The translations under genes were made by a program, and so were the position numbers. A stretch of DNA of 64,000 nucleotides from Ovoidimarina sp038744785 (GTDB lineage Bacteria; Pseudomonadota; Alphaproteobacteria; Rhodobacterales; Rhodobacteraceae), in the NCBI GenBank assembly GCA_038744785.1, contig JBCDLX010000005.1, forward strand, positions 140,118 through 204,117. The letters are read 5' to 3'. Positions 1-7,700 of the stretch are shown piece by piece; the first letter of the stretch is position 1, and each line of letters starts with the position of its first letter. A model generated the notes under the pieces. It had not been told where the DNA came from. It saw only the letters and a program-made list of their open reading frames with translations, and did no database searches.

Positions 1-801
1 GTGAAAGAGCTGATGACCGGGATCGGCGACTATGGGCCAGAGCCACAGCCGCAATCGGCCGAACCAAGGCAGGTCAGCCCGGACGAATCCAAGGTCGCAG
101 GGTTCGTCTTCAAGGTGCAGGCCAATATGGACCCCAAACACCGCGATCGTGTGGCGTTTCTTCGAATGGCGTCAGGCCATTTCAAGCGGGGTATGAAGCT
201 GACGCATGTCAGGACCAAGAAGCCGATGGCGGTATCAAACCCGGTTCTGTTTCTTGCCGCAGACCGGGAACTTGCGGAAGAGGCGTGGGCCGGCGACATC
301 ATCGGCATTCCGAACCATGGTCAGCTTAGGATTGGCGACACGCTCACCGAAGGCGAAGCTATTCGCGTGACCGGCATCCCTTCGTTCGCGCCAGAGCTTT
401 TGCAGAACATCCGGGCCGGTGACCCGCTGAAGGCCAAGCATCTTGACAAAGCGCTGATGCAATTCGCGGAAGAAGGTGCAGCAAAGGTGTTCCGACCGAT
501 GATCGGCGCGGGTTTCATCGTGGGTGTGGTGGGTCAGCTTCAGTTCGAGGTGCTCGCAAGCCGGATCGAGCTGGAATACGGGCTGCCGGTTAGGTTTGAG
601 CCGTCGCAGTTCACGTCTGCCCGCTGGGTTTCGGGGCCCAAGGACAAGATCGAAGCTTTCATGGACACAAACAAAGGCCACATCGCCAGCGACAATGACG
701 GCGACGTTGTCTACCTCACACGGCTCCAGTGGGACATCGACAGGATTGAACGGGATCATCCAGACCTGACGCTTTCGGCAACCAAGGAAATGATGATCTG
801 A
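1..801 (+). CDS. prfC: Peptide chain release factor 3, C-terminal part (5' truncated by window)
   Basis: RF3 is a translational GTPase that recycles RF1/RF2 from the ribosome after termination. Only the last 266 residues are present: the frame is open at base 1 and ends with TGA at 799-801, so the GTPase domain lies outside the window. The visible part has the RF3 beta-barrel domain (FVFKVQANMDPKHRDRVAF near residue 37, RVASG-like segment near 56) and domain III with the GVVGQLQFEVLASRIE stretch near 175, which is typical of RF3 and separates it from EF-G. RF3 is normally about 530 aa. The GTG at base 1 is most likely an internal Val codon rather than the start. It is transcribed toward the small lipoprotein gene 166 bases downstream. 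Confidence 0.95.
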   Translation: MKELMTGIGDYGPEPQPQSAEPRQVSPDESKVAGFVFKVQANMDPKHRDRVAFLRMASGHFKRGMKLTHVRTKKPMAVSNPVLFLAADRELAEEAWAGDIIGIPNHGQLRIGDTLTEGEAIRVTGIPSFAPELLQNIRAGDPLKAKHLDKALMQFAEEGAAKVFRPMIGAGFIVGVVGQLQFEVLASRIELEYGLPVRFEPSQFTSARWVSGPKDKIEAFMDTNKGHIASDNDGDVVYLTRLQWDIDRIERDHPDLTLSATKEMMI

Positions 802-967
802 CGCGAACGTCGTGCGTGTCTGACCCATTCCGGACTCTTGCCGTTGTCGCTCGGTGTGCGGCAAGAAGTTTGGCGCGAGGGTCACGCCCGACAGCAAAGT
901 ATCCGAATGCCTGACGTCCGGTGCCAGTCCTAGCAAATTGTTAACCAATTTCGCCTGAGATCCAGGA

Positions 968-1441
968 ATGCGTGCAAGTCTTGGCCTTGTCCTTCTGGTG
1001 CTCTTTGGGTGCACGTGGCCCAGCGTGGAAGAGGTGAACCCGCACACCGGCCTGACGACGATTGCGTCGCGCGGTTACACGCTTGAATTACAGTGGAACG
1101 CCACGCTTGCTGCGCGCGCTGTACACTTTAAACGCAACGGGACGGACGTGTGGTCTGTCTATACTTATGTATCACGCGACGACCGGAACACACCGCTTGT
1201 CGATTCTGCATGGTCATTTGGTCGAAAATTGCCCTATCGCAAAATCGACCGTCGTCGAACAAATTGCGCGATAGACTGCAACAGGCAAGAACAGGGCGAG
1301 ATTGTCTTGAACCGCCGACTGTTTGAAATCCTTAGCGAAACCGGGCTGACCTTTCACCTTGTTGGCAAGAGAGGAAGCTACACGGGGCACTTGCCAGCGG
1401 ATGCGTTCGCCAACGTTCTTGCAAAGTCACAAATCCACTAG
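968..1441 (+). CDS. Small predicted lipoprotein, unknown function
   Basis: The protein is 157 aa and begins with a short hydrophobic signal ending in a lipobox (LVLFGC, lipid-accepting Cys at about residue 15), so an envelope lipoprotein is expected. The mature part contains one close cysteine pair (NCAIDC near 101-105), which could form a disulfide. I recognise no domain family. The ATG has a CCAGGA Shine-Dalgarno-like sequence just upstream. The stop codon TAG shares the four bases CTAG (1438-1441) with the stop codon of the convergent gene on the other strand. Codon use looks like that of its neighbours. Coding status is well supported by the signal sequence; function is unknown. Confidence 0.7.
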   Translation: MRASLGLVLLVLFGCTWPSVEEVNPHTGLTTIASRGYTLELQWNATLAARAVHFKRNGTDVWSVYTYVSRDDRNTPLVDSAWSFGRKLPYRKIDRRRTNCAIDCNRQEQGEIVLNRRLFEILSETGLTFHLVGKRGSYTGHLPADAFANVLAKSQIH

Positions 1442-1743
1442 CCGTCGCCCCAATGACCGTCATGCGGACGCAGCCGGCGCACGTTTGTCGGGGTGACGCG
1501 CCGACGCGCAACCGGCTGGTGTTGGTCCTGCGGCGGGTGCGCGCGACGACGGGACGTGCGCCGCTTTTGCCGACGTGCCGCCCGGCTTACAACGATGAAC
1601 AAGAGTGCCATGCTGATATAAAGCGGCACCGCTGCCTGATAATCCGTCGGAAGAAACGGAAGGATTTCCAACAGCTTGTCGGTCTCCTGCGGGGAGCTTT
1701 CCACCGCGCGGTGCCCCGGCATCCGTGCCAATCCGTCGCTCAT
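1438..1743 (-). CDS. Small single-span membrane protein, unknown function
   Basis: A 101-aa protein with one hydrophobic segment (about residues 38-53, AVPLYISMALLFIVVS) followed by a very basic stretch (ARRQKRRTSRRR), so the C-terminus is predicted to stay in the cytoplasm. The ATG at 1743 is preceded by AAAGGTGG, a good ribosome binding site. The beginning (MSDGLARMPGHR) and the layout short N-tail, one helix, Arg-rich region resemble the next minus-strand gene (1870-2169), so the two may be diverged tandem paralogues. No known family is recognised. Its stop codon overlaps the stop of the convergent lipoprotein gene. Confidence 0.6.
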   Translation of the reverse strand: MSDGLARMPGHRAVESSPQETDKLLEILPFLPTDYQAAVPLYISMALLFIVVSRAARRQKRRTSRRRAHPPQDQHQPVARRRVTPTNVRRLRPHDGHWGDG

Positions 1744-1869
1744 TTTCGTGCCACCTTTGCTTTAGTTCATGTGAAGCGAACCCCCGGATTGTGGCAGGAA
1801 TGCGGTCGATTGTTCATGAGACGAAAACGGTCGAACCTACGTTGCGAAATTGTCGCGCGTTCAGTCCGG

Positions 1870-2169
1870 TCAGTATTCGCGATTCTCACCAGCTTTGTAG
1901 CGCAAGCGCAGGTGTGTCCCGACTTCGCGGAACGTCTCTTGCCGGGCAGCGGCTTCGAGATCGCGGATCATTTTCGAGTTCATGCGCGTCCGGCGGCGCG
2001 AGGTGCGTGCGAGCACGACGTACATCAGTCCGATCGCAGCAAATAGCATCCACAACTCGTCGAACCCGCCCGACATGCCAAAAAAGCCTTCCGCAAGCGT
2101 CGGCTCTTCCGGACGTCCATATCCCGGTGCATATCTATGACCCGCGAAACGTTCGAGTGTGTTGGACAA
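1870..2169 (-). CDS. Small single-span membrane protein, unknown function (TTG start)
   Basis: A 99-aa protein with one predicted transmembrane helix (about residues 38-54, ELWMLFAAIGLMYVVLA) followed by a basic stretch (RTSRRRTR) and a soluble charged tail. The frame opens with TTG at 2169, preceded by AGGA about ten bases upstream; an internal ATG exists but would remove the N-terminal MSNTLERFAGHR segment that matches the neighbouring protein MSDGLARMPGHR. The similar architecture of the two neighbours suggests a duplicated membrane protein of unknown role. A longer open frame on the opposite strand was judged to be a shadow because it lacks any family-like features. Confidence 0.6.
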   Translation of the reverse strand: MSNTLERFAGHRYAPGYGRPEEPTLAEGFFGMSGGFDELWMLFAAIGLMYVVLARTSRRRTRMNSKMIRDLEAAARQETFREVGTHLRLRYKAGENREY

Positions 2170-2356
2170 GGGCGGCAGTCCTGTGGTTCCGTTTTGCTAT
2201 ATTGCAGCTCAATTGTGCCGAAACTGTGGCAATAAGGCCTGAGATACCAAACGATTGCTGTGTGTTCGATGGAATTGGAGACAAATTCGTCCCATTGGCA
2301 CCGGCACCTTCGCAAATGCAGAAAGCTTACACAGCAGCGTAATCCGGTTAAGACAC

Positions 2357-2365
2357 TGTGGATAA
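2357..2365 (-). promoter_or_regulatory. DnaA-box-like 9-mer (first copy)
   Basis: The plus strand reads TGTGGATAA, the exact reverse complement of the DnaA consensus TTATCCACA. A second exact copy lies 278 bases downstream in the same orientation, both inside a gene-poor, AT-richer stretch. A single 9-mer can occur by chance; two within 300 bases are less expected. Confidence 0.45.
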
Positions 2366-2634
2366 CTCTGTGTGCGGAATAACGGCCTGACCCCATCATT
2401 CGGCGGGACGGAACATACGATTTTGCACCGGCCGGACACCTCGACATACGACACACGGTTCTTTTTGGAACGAGGCACGCGGACACCGAACCACGGCGCT
2501 GCGGAGAAAACAGGAGCATAAACGTATTTTCAGGAAACAATCACGATCAAAATGCCAGCATTGTTCGAAGCGGGCAGGCATCCATTGACCTTCACGCATA
2601 TTAAATGTAGCCACGCGACCATTCAGGGGCGACA

Positions 2635-2643
2635 TGTGGATAA
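2635..2643 (-). promoter_or_regulatory. DnaA-box-like 9-mer (second copy)
   Basis: TGTGGATAA on the plus strand again matches TTATCCACA exactly. It lies 70 bases before the helicase start codon, so it could also affect that gene's transcription. Confidence 0.45.
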
Positions 2644-2690
2644 GATCCAGGCCATACGGGCCGCGCCTCTTAGCCGACGGGCCACGCATA

Positions 2691-2709
2691 GGTCCGTAAA
2701 CCACGGACC
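2691..2709 (+). promoter_or_regulatory. Stem-loop covering the ribosome binding site of the helicase gene
   Basis: GGTCCGT and ACGGACC form a perfect 7-bp stem with a 5-base loop (AAACC). The stem ends 3 bases before the ATG at 2713. No AGGAGG-like sequence is visible outside it; the only purine-rich triplet at the right distance (GGA) lies in the 3' arm. In mRNA this would hide the translation initiation region. Confidence 0.55.
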
Positions 2710-2712
2710 AAT

Positions 2713-4101
2713 ATGACCAAATTCGCAGACCTCAATCTGTCCCCGAAGGTATTGAAGGCCGTTGAAGAGGCCGGATACGAAACCCCCACGCCCATTCAGG
2801 CAGGCGCAATTCCAAGTGCGCTAGAAGGCCGGGATGTATTGGGCATCGCGCAAACCGGCACAGGGAAGACAGCATCGTTTACGCTGCCAATGATCACGCG
2901 GCTTGCGCGTGGCCGCGCCCGCGCCCGGATGCCGCGCAGCCTTGTGCTTGCGCCAACCCGCGAACTTGCCGCTCAGGTGGCCGAGAACTTCGACACCTAT
3001 TCCAAACACGTAAAGCTCTCAAAGGCTCTCTTGATCGGCGGTGTGAGCTTCAAAGAACAGGACGCGCTTATCGACAAAGGCGTCGACGTTCTGATCGCCA
3101 CGCCCGGCCGGCTTCTCGATCATTTCGAGCGCGGGAAGCTTCTGCTGACGGGCATTGAAATCATGGTGGTGGACGAAGCCGACCGGATGCTTGATATGGG
3201 CTTTATCCCGGATATCGAGCGGATCTTCGGTCTTACGCCATTTACACGTCACACACTTTTCTTCGCGGCCACCATGGCGCCCGAGATCGAACGTATCACC
3301 AATACTTTTCTGTCAAATCCGGAGCGCGTCGAAGTGGCGCGCCAAGCGACCGCTTCCGAGACGATCGAGCAGGCGGTAGTCACGTTTCGAGCGTCTCGCC
3401 GCGACCGGTCTGGCACCGAAAAGCGGTCGCTTCTGCGCGCCATCATCGACGCCGAAGGCGAAAAGTGCACGAACGCTATTGTGTTCTGCAACCGCAAGAC
3501 CGAGGTCGATATTCTGGCCAAGAGCCTCAAGAAATATGGCTATGACGCCGCGCCCATTCACGGCGACCTCGACCAATCCCAGCGGATGCGCACCCTTGAT
3601 GGGTTTCGCGAAGGGTCCTTGCGGTTCCTGATTGCGTCTGATGTCGCAGCCCGCGGCCTAGATATCCCTGCCGTTAGCCACGTTTTCAACTTCGATGTGC
3701 CGTCCCATGCGGAAGACTATGTGCACCGCATCGGTCGCACGGGCCGCGCGGGCCGGAATGGTAAGGCGATTACCATCTGTTCGATCCCGGACGAGAAGTA
3801 CCTTGATGCAATTGAGAAGCTGATCGCCAAGCCCATTCCGAAGGCCGCAGCACCTGAGGGTGCGAAACCAACGCCCGAACCGGCCCATGACGAAGACAGC
3901 CCGCGCCGCAGCAGGACCAGAAAAAAGAAAGACCAAGTTGCCACCGAGTCGGCTGTGGTCGACGCGGCTGCGGGCAACGACACGCCTAAGCCGCGGCGCG
4001 GACGCGGCAGTCGCGGTCGCGACGACCAAGGCGTGGTCGGGATGGGCGATCATATGCCGTCCTTCATCGAAAAGAGCTTCGAAGAACGCCTGGCTGTTTG
4101 A
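2713..4101 (+). CDS. DEAD-box ATP-dependent RNA helicase, RhlE-like
   Basis: The 462-aa protein unwinds RNA duplexes with ATP; relatives act in ribosome assembly, RNA decay and cold adaptation. All core motifs are visible: Q motif (TPIQ near 26-29), Walker A AQTGTGKT (46-53), PTRELA (81-86), TPGRLLD (130-136), DEAD (154-157), AAT in place of the usual SAT (185-187), ARGLD near 312 and HRIGRTGR (338-345). After residue 375 comes a low-complexity basic tail with RGR/RGSRGR-type repeats, probably for unspecific RNA binding. The ATG at 2713 fits the family N-terminus, but no clear Shine-Dalgarno is present because a hairpin occupies that place. It is followed 70 bases later by a small tautomerase gene on the same strand. 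Confidence 0.95.
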   Translation: MTKFADLNLSPKVLKAVEEAGYETPTPIQAGAIPSALEGRDVLGIAQTGTGKTASFTLPMITRLARGRARARMPRSLVLAPTRELAAQVAENFDTYSKHVKLSKALLIGGVSFKEQDALIDKGVDVLIATPGRLLDHFERGKLLLTGIEIMVVDEADRMLDMGFIPDIERIFGLTPFTRHTLFFAATMAPEIERITNTFLSNPERVEVARQATASETIEQAVVTFRASRRDRSGTEKRSLLRAIIDAEGEKCTNAIVFCNRKTEVDILAKSLKKYGYDAAPIHGDLDQSQRMRTLDGFREGSLRFLIASDVAARGLDIPAVSHVFNFDVPSHAEDYVHRIGRTGRAGRNGKAITICSIPDEKYLDAIEKLIAKPIPKAAAPEGAKPTPEPAHDEDSPRRSRTRKKKDQVATESAVVDAAAGNDTPKPRRGRGSRGRDDQGVVGMGDHMPSFIEKSFEERLAV

Positions 4102-4171
4102 CCGCAGAAGCACCTGGAAACGGTCATCACGGGCTGGCAAGCTGGCTTCGCGTTTGCAGGGGGACAAACTG

Positions 4172-4393
4172 ATGCCATTGATCGACATTCAGGTGCTGGA
4201 AGGTGTCTTTGATGATGCCGACAAACAGCGGATCATCGAAAAGGTCACCGACGCGTTCGGAGAGGCCGCAGGCGGCAAGATGCGCGATGGCACCTCTATC
4301 CGCATCCACGAAATCAAAAGCGGGTCCTGGGGCTATGCTGGCCGCATCCTGACGACAGAGCACGGGCTCGCGATCAAGGATGCGGACCCTTGA
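4172..4393 (+). CDS. Tautomerase family protein (4-oxalocrotonate tautomerase-like)
   Basis: A 73-aa protein beginning Met-Pro-Leu-Ile; in this family Met is removed and Pro-1 is the catalytic base. The sequence shows the expected single beta-alpha-beta fold (IDIQVLEGV strand, helix DKQRIIEKVTDAF, strand SIRIHEIKSGSWG). A GGGGGA ribosome binding site lies 8 bases before the ATG. The substrate cannot be told from sequence: no aromatic meta-cleavage genes are nearby. It follows the helicase gene and may be cotranscribed with it. Confidence 0.85.
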   Translation: MPLIDIQVLEGVFDDADKQRIIEKVTDAFGEAAGGKMRDGTSIRIHEIKSGSWGYAGRILTTEHGLAIKDADP

Positions 4394-4413
4394 GCTTTGT
4401 ATGATAGCTTTGA

Positions 4414-4460
4414 ATCACTTATCGCTGCCTGAAATCAAAGACTTCAACGCGATAAGTGAT
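4414..4460. repeat. Perfect 12-bp inverted repeat between convergent genes
   Basis: ATCACTTATCGC at 4414-4425 and its exact complement GCGATAAGTGAT at 4449-4460 are separated by 23 bases. The element sits between the ends of the tautomerase (plus) and RNase J (minus) genes. It could serve as a bidirectional transcription end, but neither side has a T-tract and the loop is long, so it is not a standard intrinsic terminator. Confidence 0.6.
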
Positions 4461-4491
4461 ACATGATGTTTCTGGTATCTTATCAAAGGTG

Positions 4492-6159
4492 CTAGCTGAC
4501 CCGGCTGACCACCACCGTGACCTCGGGCTTTTTGCCGACCTCGTTTTGCGCAGTGTTCCGCACAATCTGGCGCAGTTCCTTTTCGATCCGGTCGTCATCC
4601 TTCAATGTCTTCTCGGACGCCCGGAACAGAAACTGCGATAGATCCTCTTCCAAGACCTCGACCAGGGCCGCGTTCGACCGGCCGGTTTCCGGCAACCCCA
4701 TTGTGTCGCACCAGGGCTCGCCCAGCGGCTCCCCGGTCTCTTCAACGATGACGGTCACCGTGACGTGGCCGTTCAGAGCCATTCGAATTCGGTCCCGGAC
4801 GATGCCGTCCAAAGCGCCGATCTGCATGTCACCGTCCAAGTAGGTACGGCCCGTCTCGATATACTCGACGACCTGCGGTGTATCGCCGGTCAGATCGACC
4901 ATCGATCCATTGGGGGCGATCGCCGCAGAGATCTGGCGCTGTTCCGCAAGCTTCGCGTGCGCGCGCAAGTGTCGGTGTTCCCCGTGCATAGGGATCACCA
5001 TCTTAGGTCCAACCAGCTCGTGCATCGTTTCCAGATCGGGACGGTTAGCGTGGCCCGAGACATGATATTTGCCGCCATCATCATCAACAACGTCGACGCC
5101 CCGCTCAGAGAAGTTGTTCATAATCCGGGCGACCTCCACTTCGTTGCCGGGGATGGTCTTTGAAGAAAACAGAAACAGGTCACCTTCAGACAGCTCCAGC
5201 CCAAGATACTTTCCCCGGCTCAGCGCTGCCGAGGCCGCGCGGCGTTCACCCTGACTGCCGGTGGCCAGAAGCATCACGTTCTGGCGCGGTATTTCTGCGG
5301 CCTCCTCGGGGCTGACGGTCTTGGGGAAGTGGGTCAGGACGCCGGCTTCCACGCCCGCTTCGACCATCCGCCGCATCGCCCGGCCCAGAAGGCAGATCGA
5401 CCGGCCAGCCCGGCTTCCTGCTTCGGCAAGCGTTTTGACCCGTGCGATGTTCGAGGCAAAGGTTGTCGCTACAACCATATTCGGCGCAGCCGATACGAGC
5501 TTTTCAATCTCGGGCCCCACGCTTGCTTCGCTCCGGCCTGGGTGAGGCGAAAACACATTGGTCGAATCGCAGACAAGTGCCTGGACGCCCGGCCGGGAAA
5601 CCTCGGCCCAAAGCGCGCGGTCAAACGGCTCGCCCACGACCGGGGTCTCGTCGATCTTGAAATCGCCAGTGTGGATCACCCGGCCCGCGGGCGTGTCAAT
5701 AACAAGCGCCGACGCCTCGGGGATAGAGTGTGAAACCGGCAGAAACGCCACGTTGAACGGCCCTGCCCCCACCTGATGCGGCCAAGGCGCATGGGTTTCA
5801 ACCACGGCTGGGTCGCTCCCGGCCTCTTCCAGCTTCCGTCGGGCAATGTTCGCCGTAAACGTCCGTGCATGAACCCCAGCCTTTAATTTCGCAAAACTGT
5901 GGCCCACCGCGCCTACGTGGTCTTCATGCGCGTGCGTGATAAACACGGCCTCGATCCGGTCGGCGCGTTCGATCAACCAGTCCATATCCGCCCAGATCAG
6001 ATCGACCCCGGGCGAACTGTCCATGTTCGGGAACGTCACACCAAGATCGACCACGATAAGCCGTTCCTTGCCCGGCGCGCCATAGCCATAGACGTAACAG
6101 TTCATCCCAATCTCCCCCGCGCCGCCGAGGGGGAGGTAAATCAGCCTATCGCCGCTCAT
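4492..6159 (-). CDS. rnj: Ribonuclease J
   Basis: RNase J is a metallo-beta-lactamase/beta-CASP ribonuclease acting as endo- and 5'-3' exonuclease in RNA maturation and turnover; in alphaproteobacteria it works beside RNase E. The 555-aa length is normal. The zinc-binding motif HAHEDH is at residues 76-81, GDFKIDE follows near 166, and the beta-CASP motifs (TGSQGERRAA and HVSGHA, then PMHGEHRH) appear in order, with a C-terminal RNA-binding domain. It is the last gene of the long minus-strand convoy: its ATG at 6159 follows the coaX stop TAG directly, with no spacer, so translation is probably coupled. Confidence 0.96.
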   Translation of the reverse strand: MSGDRLIYLPLGGAGEIGMNCYVYGYGAPGKERLIVVDLGVTFPNMDSSPGVDLIWADMDWLIERADRIEAVFITHAHEDHVGAVGHSFAKLKAGVHARTFTANIARRKLEEAGSDPAVVETHAPWPHQVGAGPFNVAFLPVSHSIPEASALVIDTPAGRVIHTGDFKIDETPVVGEPFDRALWAEVSRPGVQALVCDSTNVFSPHPGRSEASVGPEIEKLVSAAPNMVVATTFASNIARVKTLAEAGSRAGRSICLLGRAMRRMVEAGVEAGVLTHFPKTVSPEEAAEIPRQNVMLLATGSQGERRAASAALSRGKYLGLELSEGDLFLFSSKTIPGNEVEVARIMNNFSERGVDVVDDDGGKYHVSGHANRPDLETMHELVGPKMVIPMHGEHRHLRAHAKLAEQRQISAAIAPNGSMVDLTGDTPQVVEYIETGRTYLDGDMQIGALDGIVRDRIRMALNGHVTVTVIVEETGEPLGEPWCDTMGLPETGRSNAALVEVLEEDLSQFLFRASEKTLKDDDRIEKELRQIVRNTAQNEVGKKPEVTVVVSRVS

Positions 6160-6936
6160 CTATTGCCCGTTTTCCTTGTTATACGCGTGGATGACGGTCA
6201 GACCGTGCATTGTCAGATCGTCTTCGAAGACGTCAAAAAGCGCGTCACCTTGCTGAAACAACGGGGCAAGCCCGCCGGTACCCACGACACGCATCGACCG
6301 TCCGAACTCGGTCTTTACCCTTTCCACGACGCCATTCACAAGCCCCACATACCCCCAGAACACACCCGATTGCATACAAGCCACTGTGTTAGTGCCGATC
6401 ACCTGATCTGGTTTGGTGACATCGACATGGGGCAGCGCTGCTGCCGCTTGATGCAGCGCCTCAAGCGACAAATTCACACCCGGAGAGATTACGCCGCCGA
6501 TATAGGCCCCGTCTTCATCAACCACATCAAACGTCGTTGCCGTCCCGAAATCGACCACCACCAGGTCACCGCCATGCCGGTCATACGCACCGGCGGTGTT
6601 TACAAGCCGGTCAGGTCCGACCTGCGTTCCGGTATCGACCCTGGGCGGCGCGGGCAGAAGACAGTCCGGCTTACCCACCACAAGGGGGCGTGTCGCGAAG
6701 TACCGATCCGAAAACACCCGTAGATTAAAGACCACACGCGGGACAGTCGACGAAATGATAACCTCGGTGATGTCCACATCGAGCTTGCGATGCGCCATCA
6801 GCGTCGAAAGCCAAACATAGTACTGGTCCGCCGTCCTTTGCCATTCGGTCGACGTGCGGAACGTCGCCAGAAAGCGTTCGCCATCCCAGATCGCCATGAC
6901 GGTGTTGGTGTTGCCACAGTCGATGCAAAGAAGCAT
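6160..6936 (-). CDS. coaX: Type III pantothenate kinase
   Basis: CoaX phosphorylates pantothenate in the first step of CoA synthesis. The 258-aa protein has the ASKHA-fold phosphate motif DCGNT at residues 6-10, the GPDRLVN segment near 107 and DFGTATTFDVV near 130, all diagnostic for type III rather than CoaA-type kinases. A strong AGGAGGG lies nine bases before the ATG at 6936. It sits between birA and rnj, the arrangement birA-coaX being common and possibly linked because both serve cofactor/CoA-dependent metabolism. Confidence 0.96.
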   Translation of the reverse strand: MLLCIDCGNTNTVMAIWDGERFLATFRTSTEWQRTADQYYVWLSTLMAHRKLDVDITEVIISSTVPRVVFNLRVFSDRYFATRPLVVGKPDCLLPAPPRVDTGTQVGPDRLVNTAGAYDRHGGDLVVVDFGTATTFDVVDEDGAYIGGVISPGVNLSLEALHQAAAALPHVDVTKPDQVIGTNTVACMQSGVFWGYVGLVNGVVERVKTEFGRSMRVVGTGGLAPLFQQGDALFDVFEDDLTMHGLTVIHAYNKENGQ

Positions 6937-6953
6937 GGAGCGCGCCCTCCTAT

Positions 6954-7700
6954 CTAGAAATAGATCTCGGCTGCCGGAATCCGCACCGGTCCGGTCCCCG
7001 TGATCAGAACAAGCTGACCCTTGTCATCGATTGTGTCAAAAATGCCTGTGACCTTACGGTTGCCGATTTGGGCCGCAATCTCTTCTCCCAACCGTGCCGC
7101 GCGCTCCAACCAATCCCGGCGGATCGGCTCGAAACCCAATCGCTCCAGAACCATCTCTTCGGTCGCGTAGTGTCCTGCCAAGATGCGCAGAAACTCGTCT
7201 TGACGAGGGGCTTCACCGGTCACCTCGGCCACTGAGATCGGGGAAAACGGTGCCTGACCCTCGGACGGCGGCGTCTCAGACAAGTTCACGCCTATGCCAA
7301 TTGCCAGCCAGTCGATGTGCCCTTGAATGCTTGTGCTCTCAAGAAGGATACCCGCCACTTTCCGCCCATCCAGCAACACATCGTTCGGCCACTTTAATGC
7401 AAGCTTGTCGCGCGCCACATAGAGCGCGAGCGTTTCGAAAACGGCATTGGATGCCAGAAACGTACGCAGCGCCGCCCAACCCGGTACCCCGCCTGGGCGC
7501 ATCACAAGCGTTGCCGCGAAGTTTCCATGTGGATGCACCCACGTCTTGCCTCGTCGTCCCCTGGCGGCAGTTTGATGGCGCGCCATGATCCAGGTTGGCC
7601 GCTGCAAGTGCGGTGCCTGGCGGGCGGCTTCGGCATTTGTACTGTCGACCGTCCCCAAGACGATCTTCTGATAGCCTTCTGGCCAGAGGTCAGTTGACAA
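6954..7700 (-). CDS. birA: Biotin--[acetyl-CoA-carboxylase] ligase
   Basis: BirA attaches biotin to carrier proteins such as AccB. The biotin-binding segment VDSTNAEA lies near the N-terminus, followed by the ATP/biotinyl-AMP loop (GRRGKTW) and KWPNDVLLDGRKVAGIL, then a C-terminal domain. There is no N-terminal DNA-binding domain, so this is a monofunctional ligase of 248 aa. I chose TTG at 7700, which overlaps the nuoN stop by 11 bases and gives the usual family N-terminus; an upstream ATG at 7757 would add 19 residues read over nuoN. A birA gene after the last complex I gene is also known from Paracoccus. Confidence 0.92.
   Translation of the reverse strand: MSTDLWPEGYQKIVLGTVDSTNAEAARQAPHLQRPTWIMARHQTAARGRRGKTWVHPHGNFAATLVMRPGGVPGWAALRTFLASNAVFETLALYVARDKLALKWPNDVLLDGRKVAGILLESTSIQGHIDWLAIGIGVNLSETPPSEGQAPFSPISVAEVTGEAPRQDEFLRILAGHYATEEMVLERLGFEPIRRDWLERAARLGEEIAAQIGNRKVTGIFDTIDDKGQLVLITGTGPVRIPAAEIYF

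Larger units (their letters stand above)
2170..2712. other. Gene-poor 543-bp stretch upstream of the RNA helicase gene
   Basis: No convincing protein-coding gene is seen: the open frames here are short, overlap each other on both strands and show no domain or ribosome binding site. The stretch is visibly more AT-rich than its surroundings. It contains two exact matches to the DnaA-box consensus TTATCCACA (on the minus strand, at 2357-2365 and 2635-2643) and a stem-loop at its right end (2691-2709). It probably holds the promoter and leader of the helicase gene. A replication-related role is possible but not shown. Confidence 0.6.

Noticed and set aside
235..1047. 270-codon minus-strand frame opposite prfC
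   Set aside because: Covers the conserved RF3 coding sequence and shows no recognisable motif or ribosome binding site.
1453..2342. Two plus-strand frames (197 and 205 codons) opposite the small membrane proteins
   Set aside because: Arg/Cys/Ser-rich without hydrophobic pattern or family; the minus-strand frames have a membrane helix and ribosome binding sites.
2025..2704. Minus-strand frames in the helicase leader
   Set aside because: Overlap each other, have odd composition (many Cys, Arg) and no start signals; the stretch is better described as non-coding.
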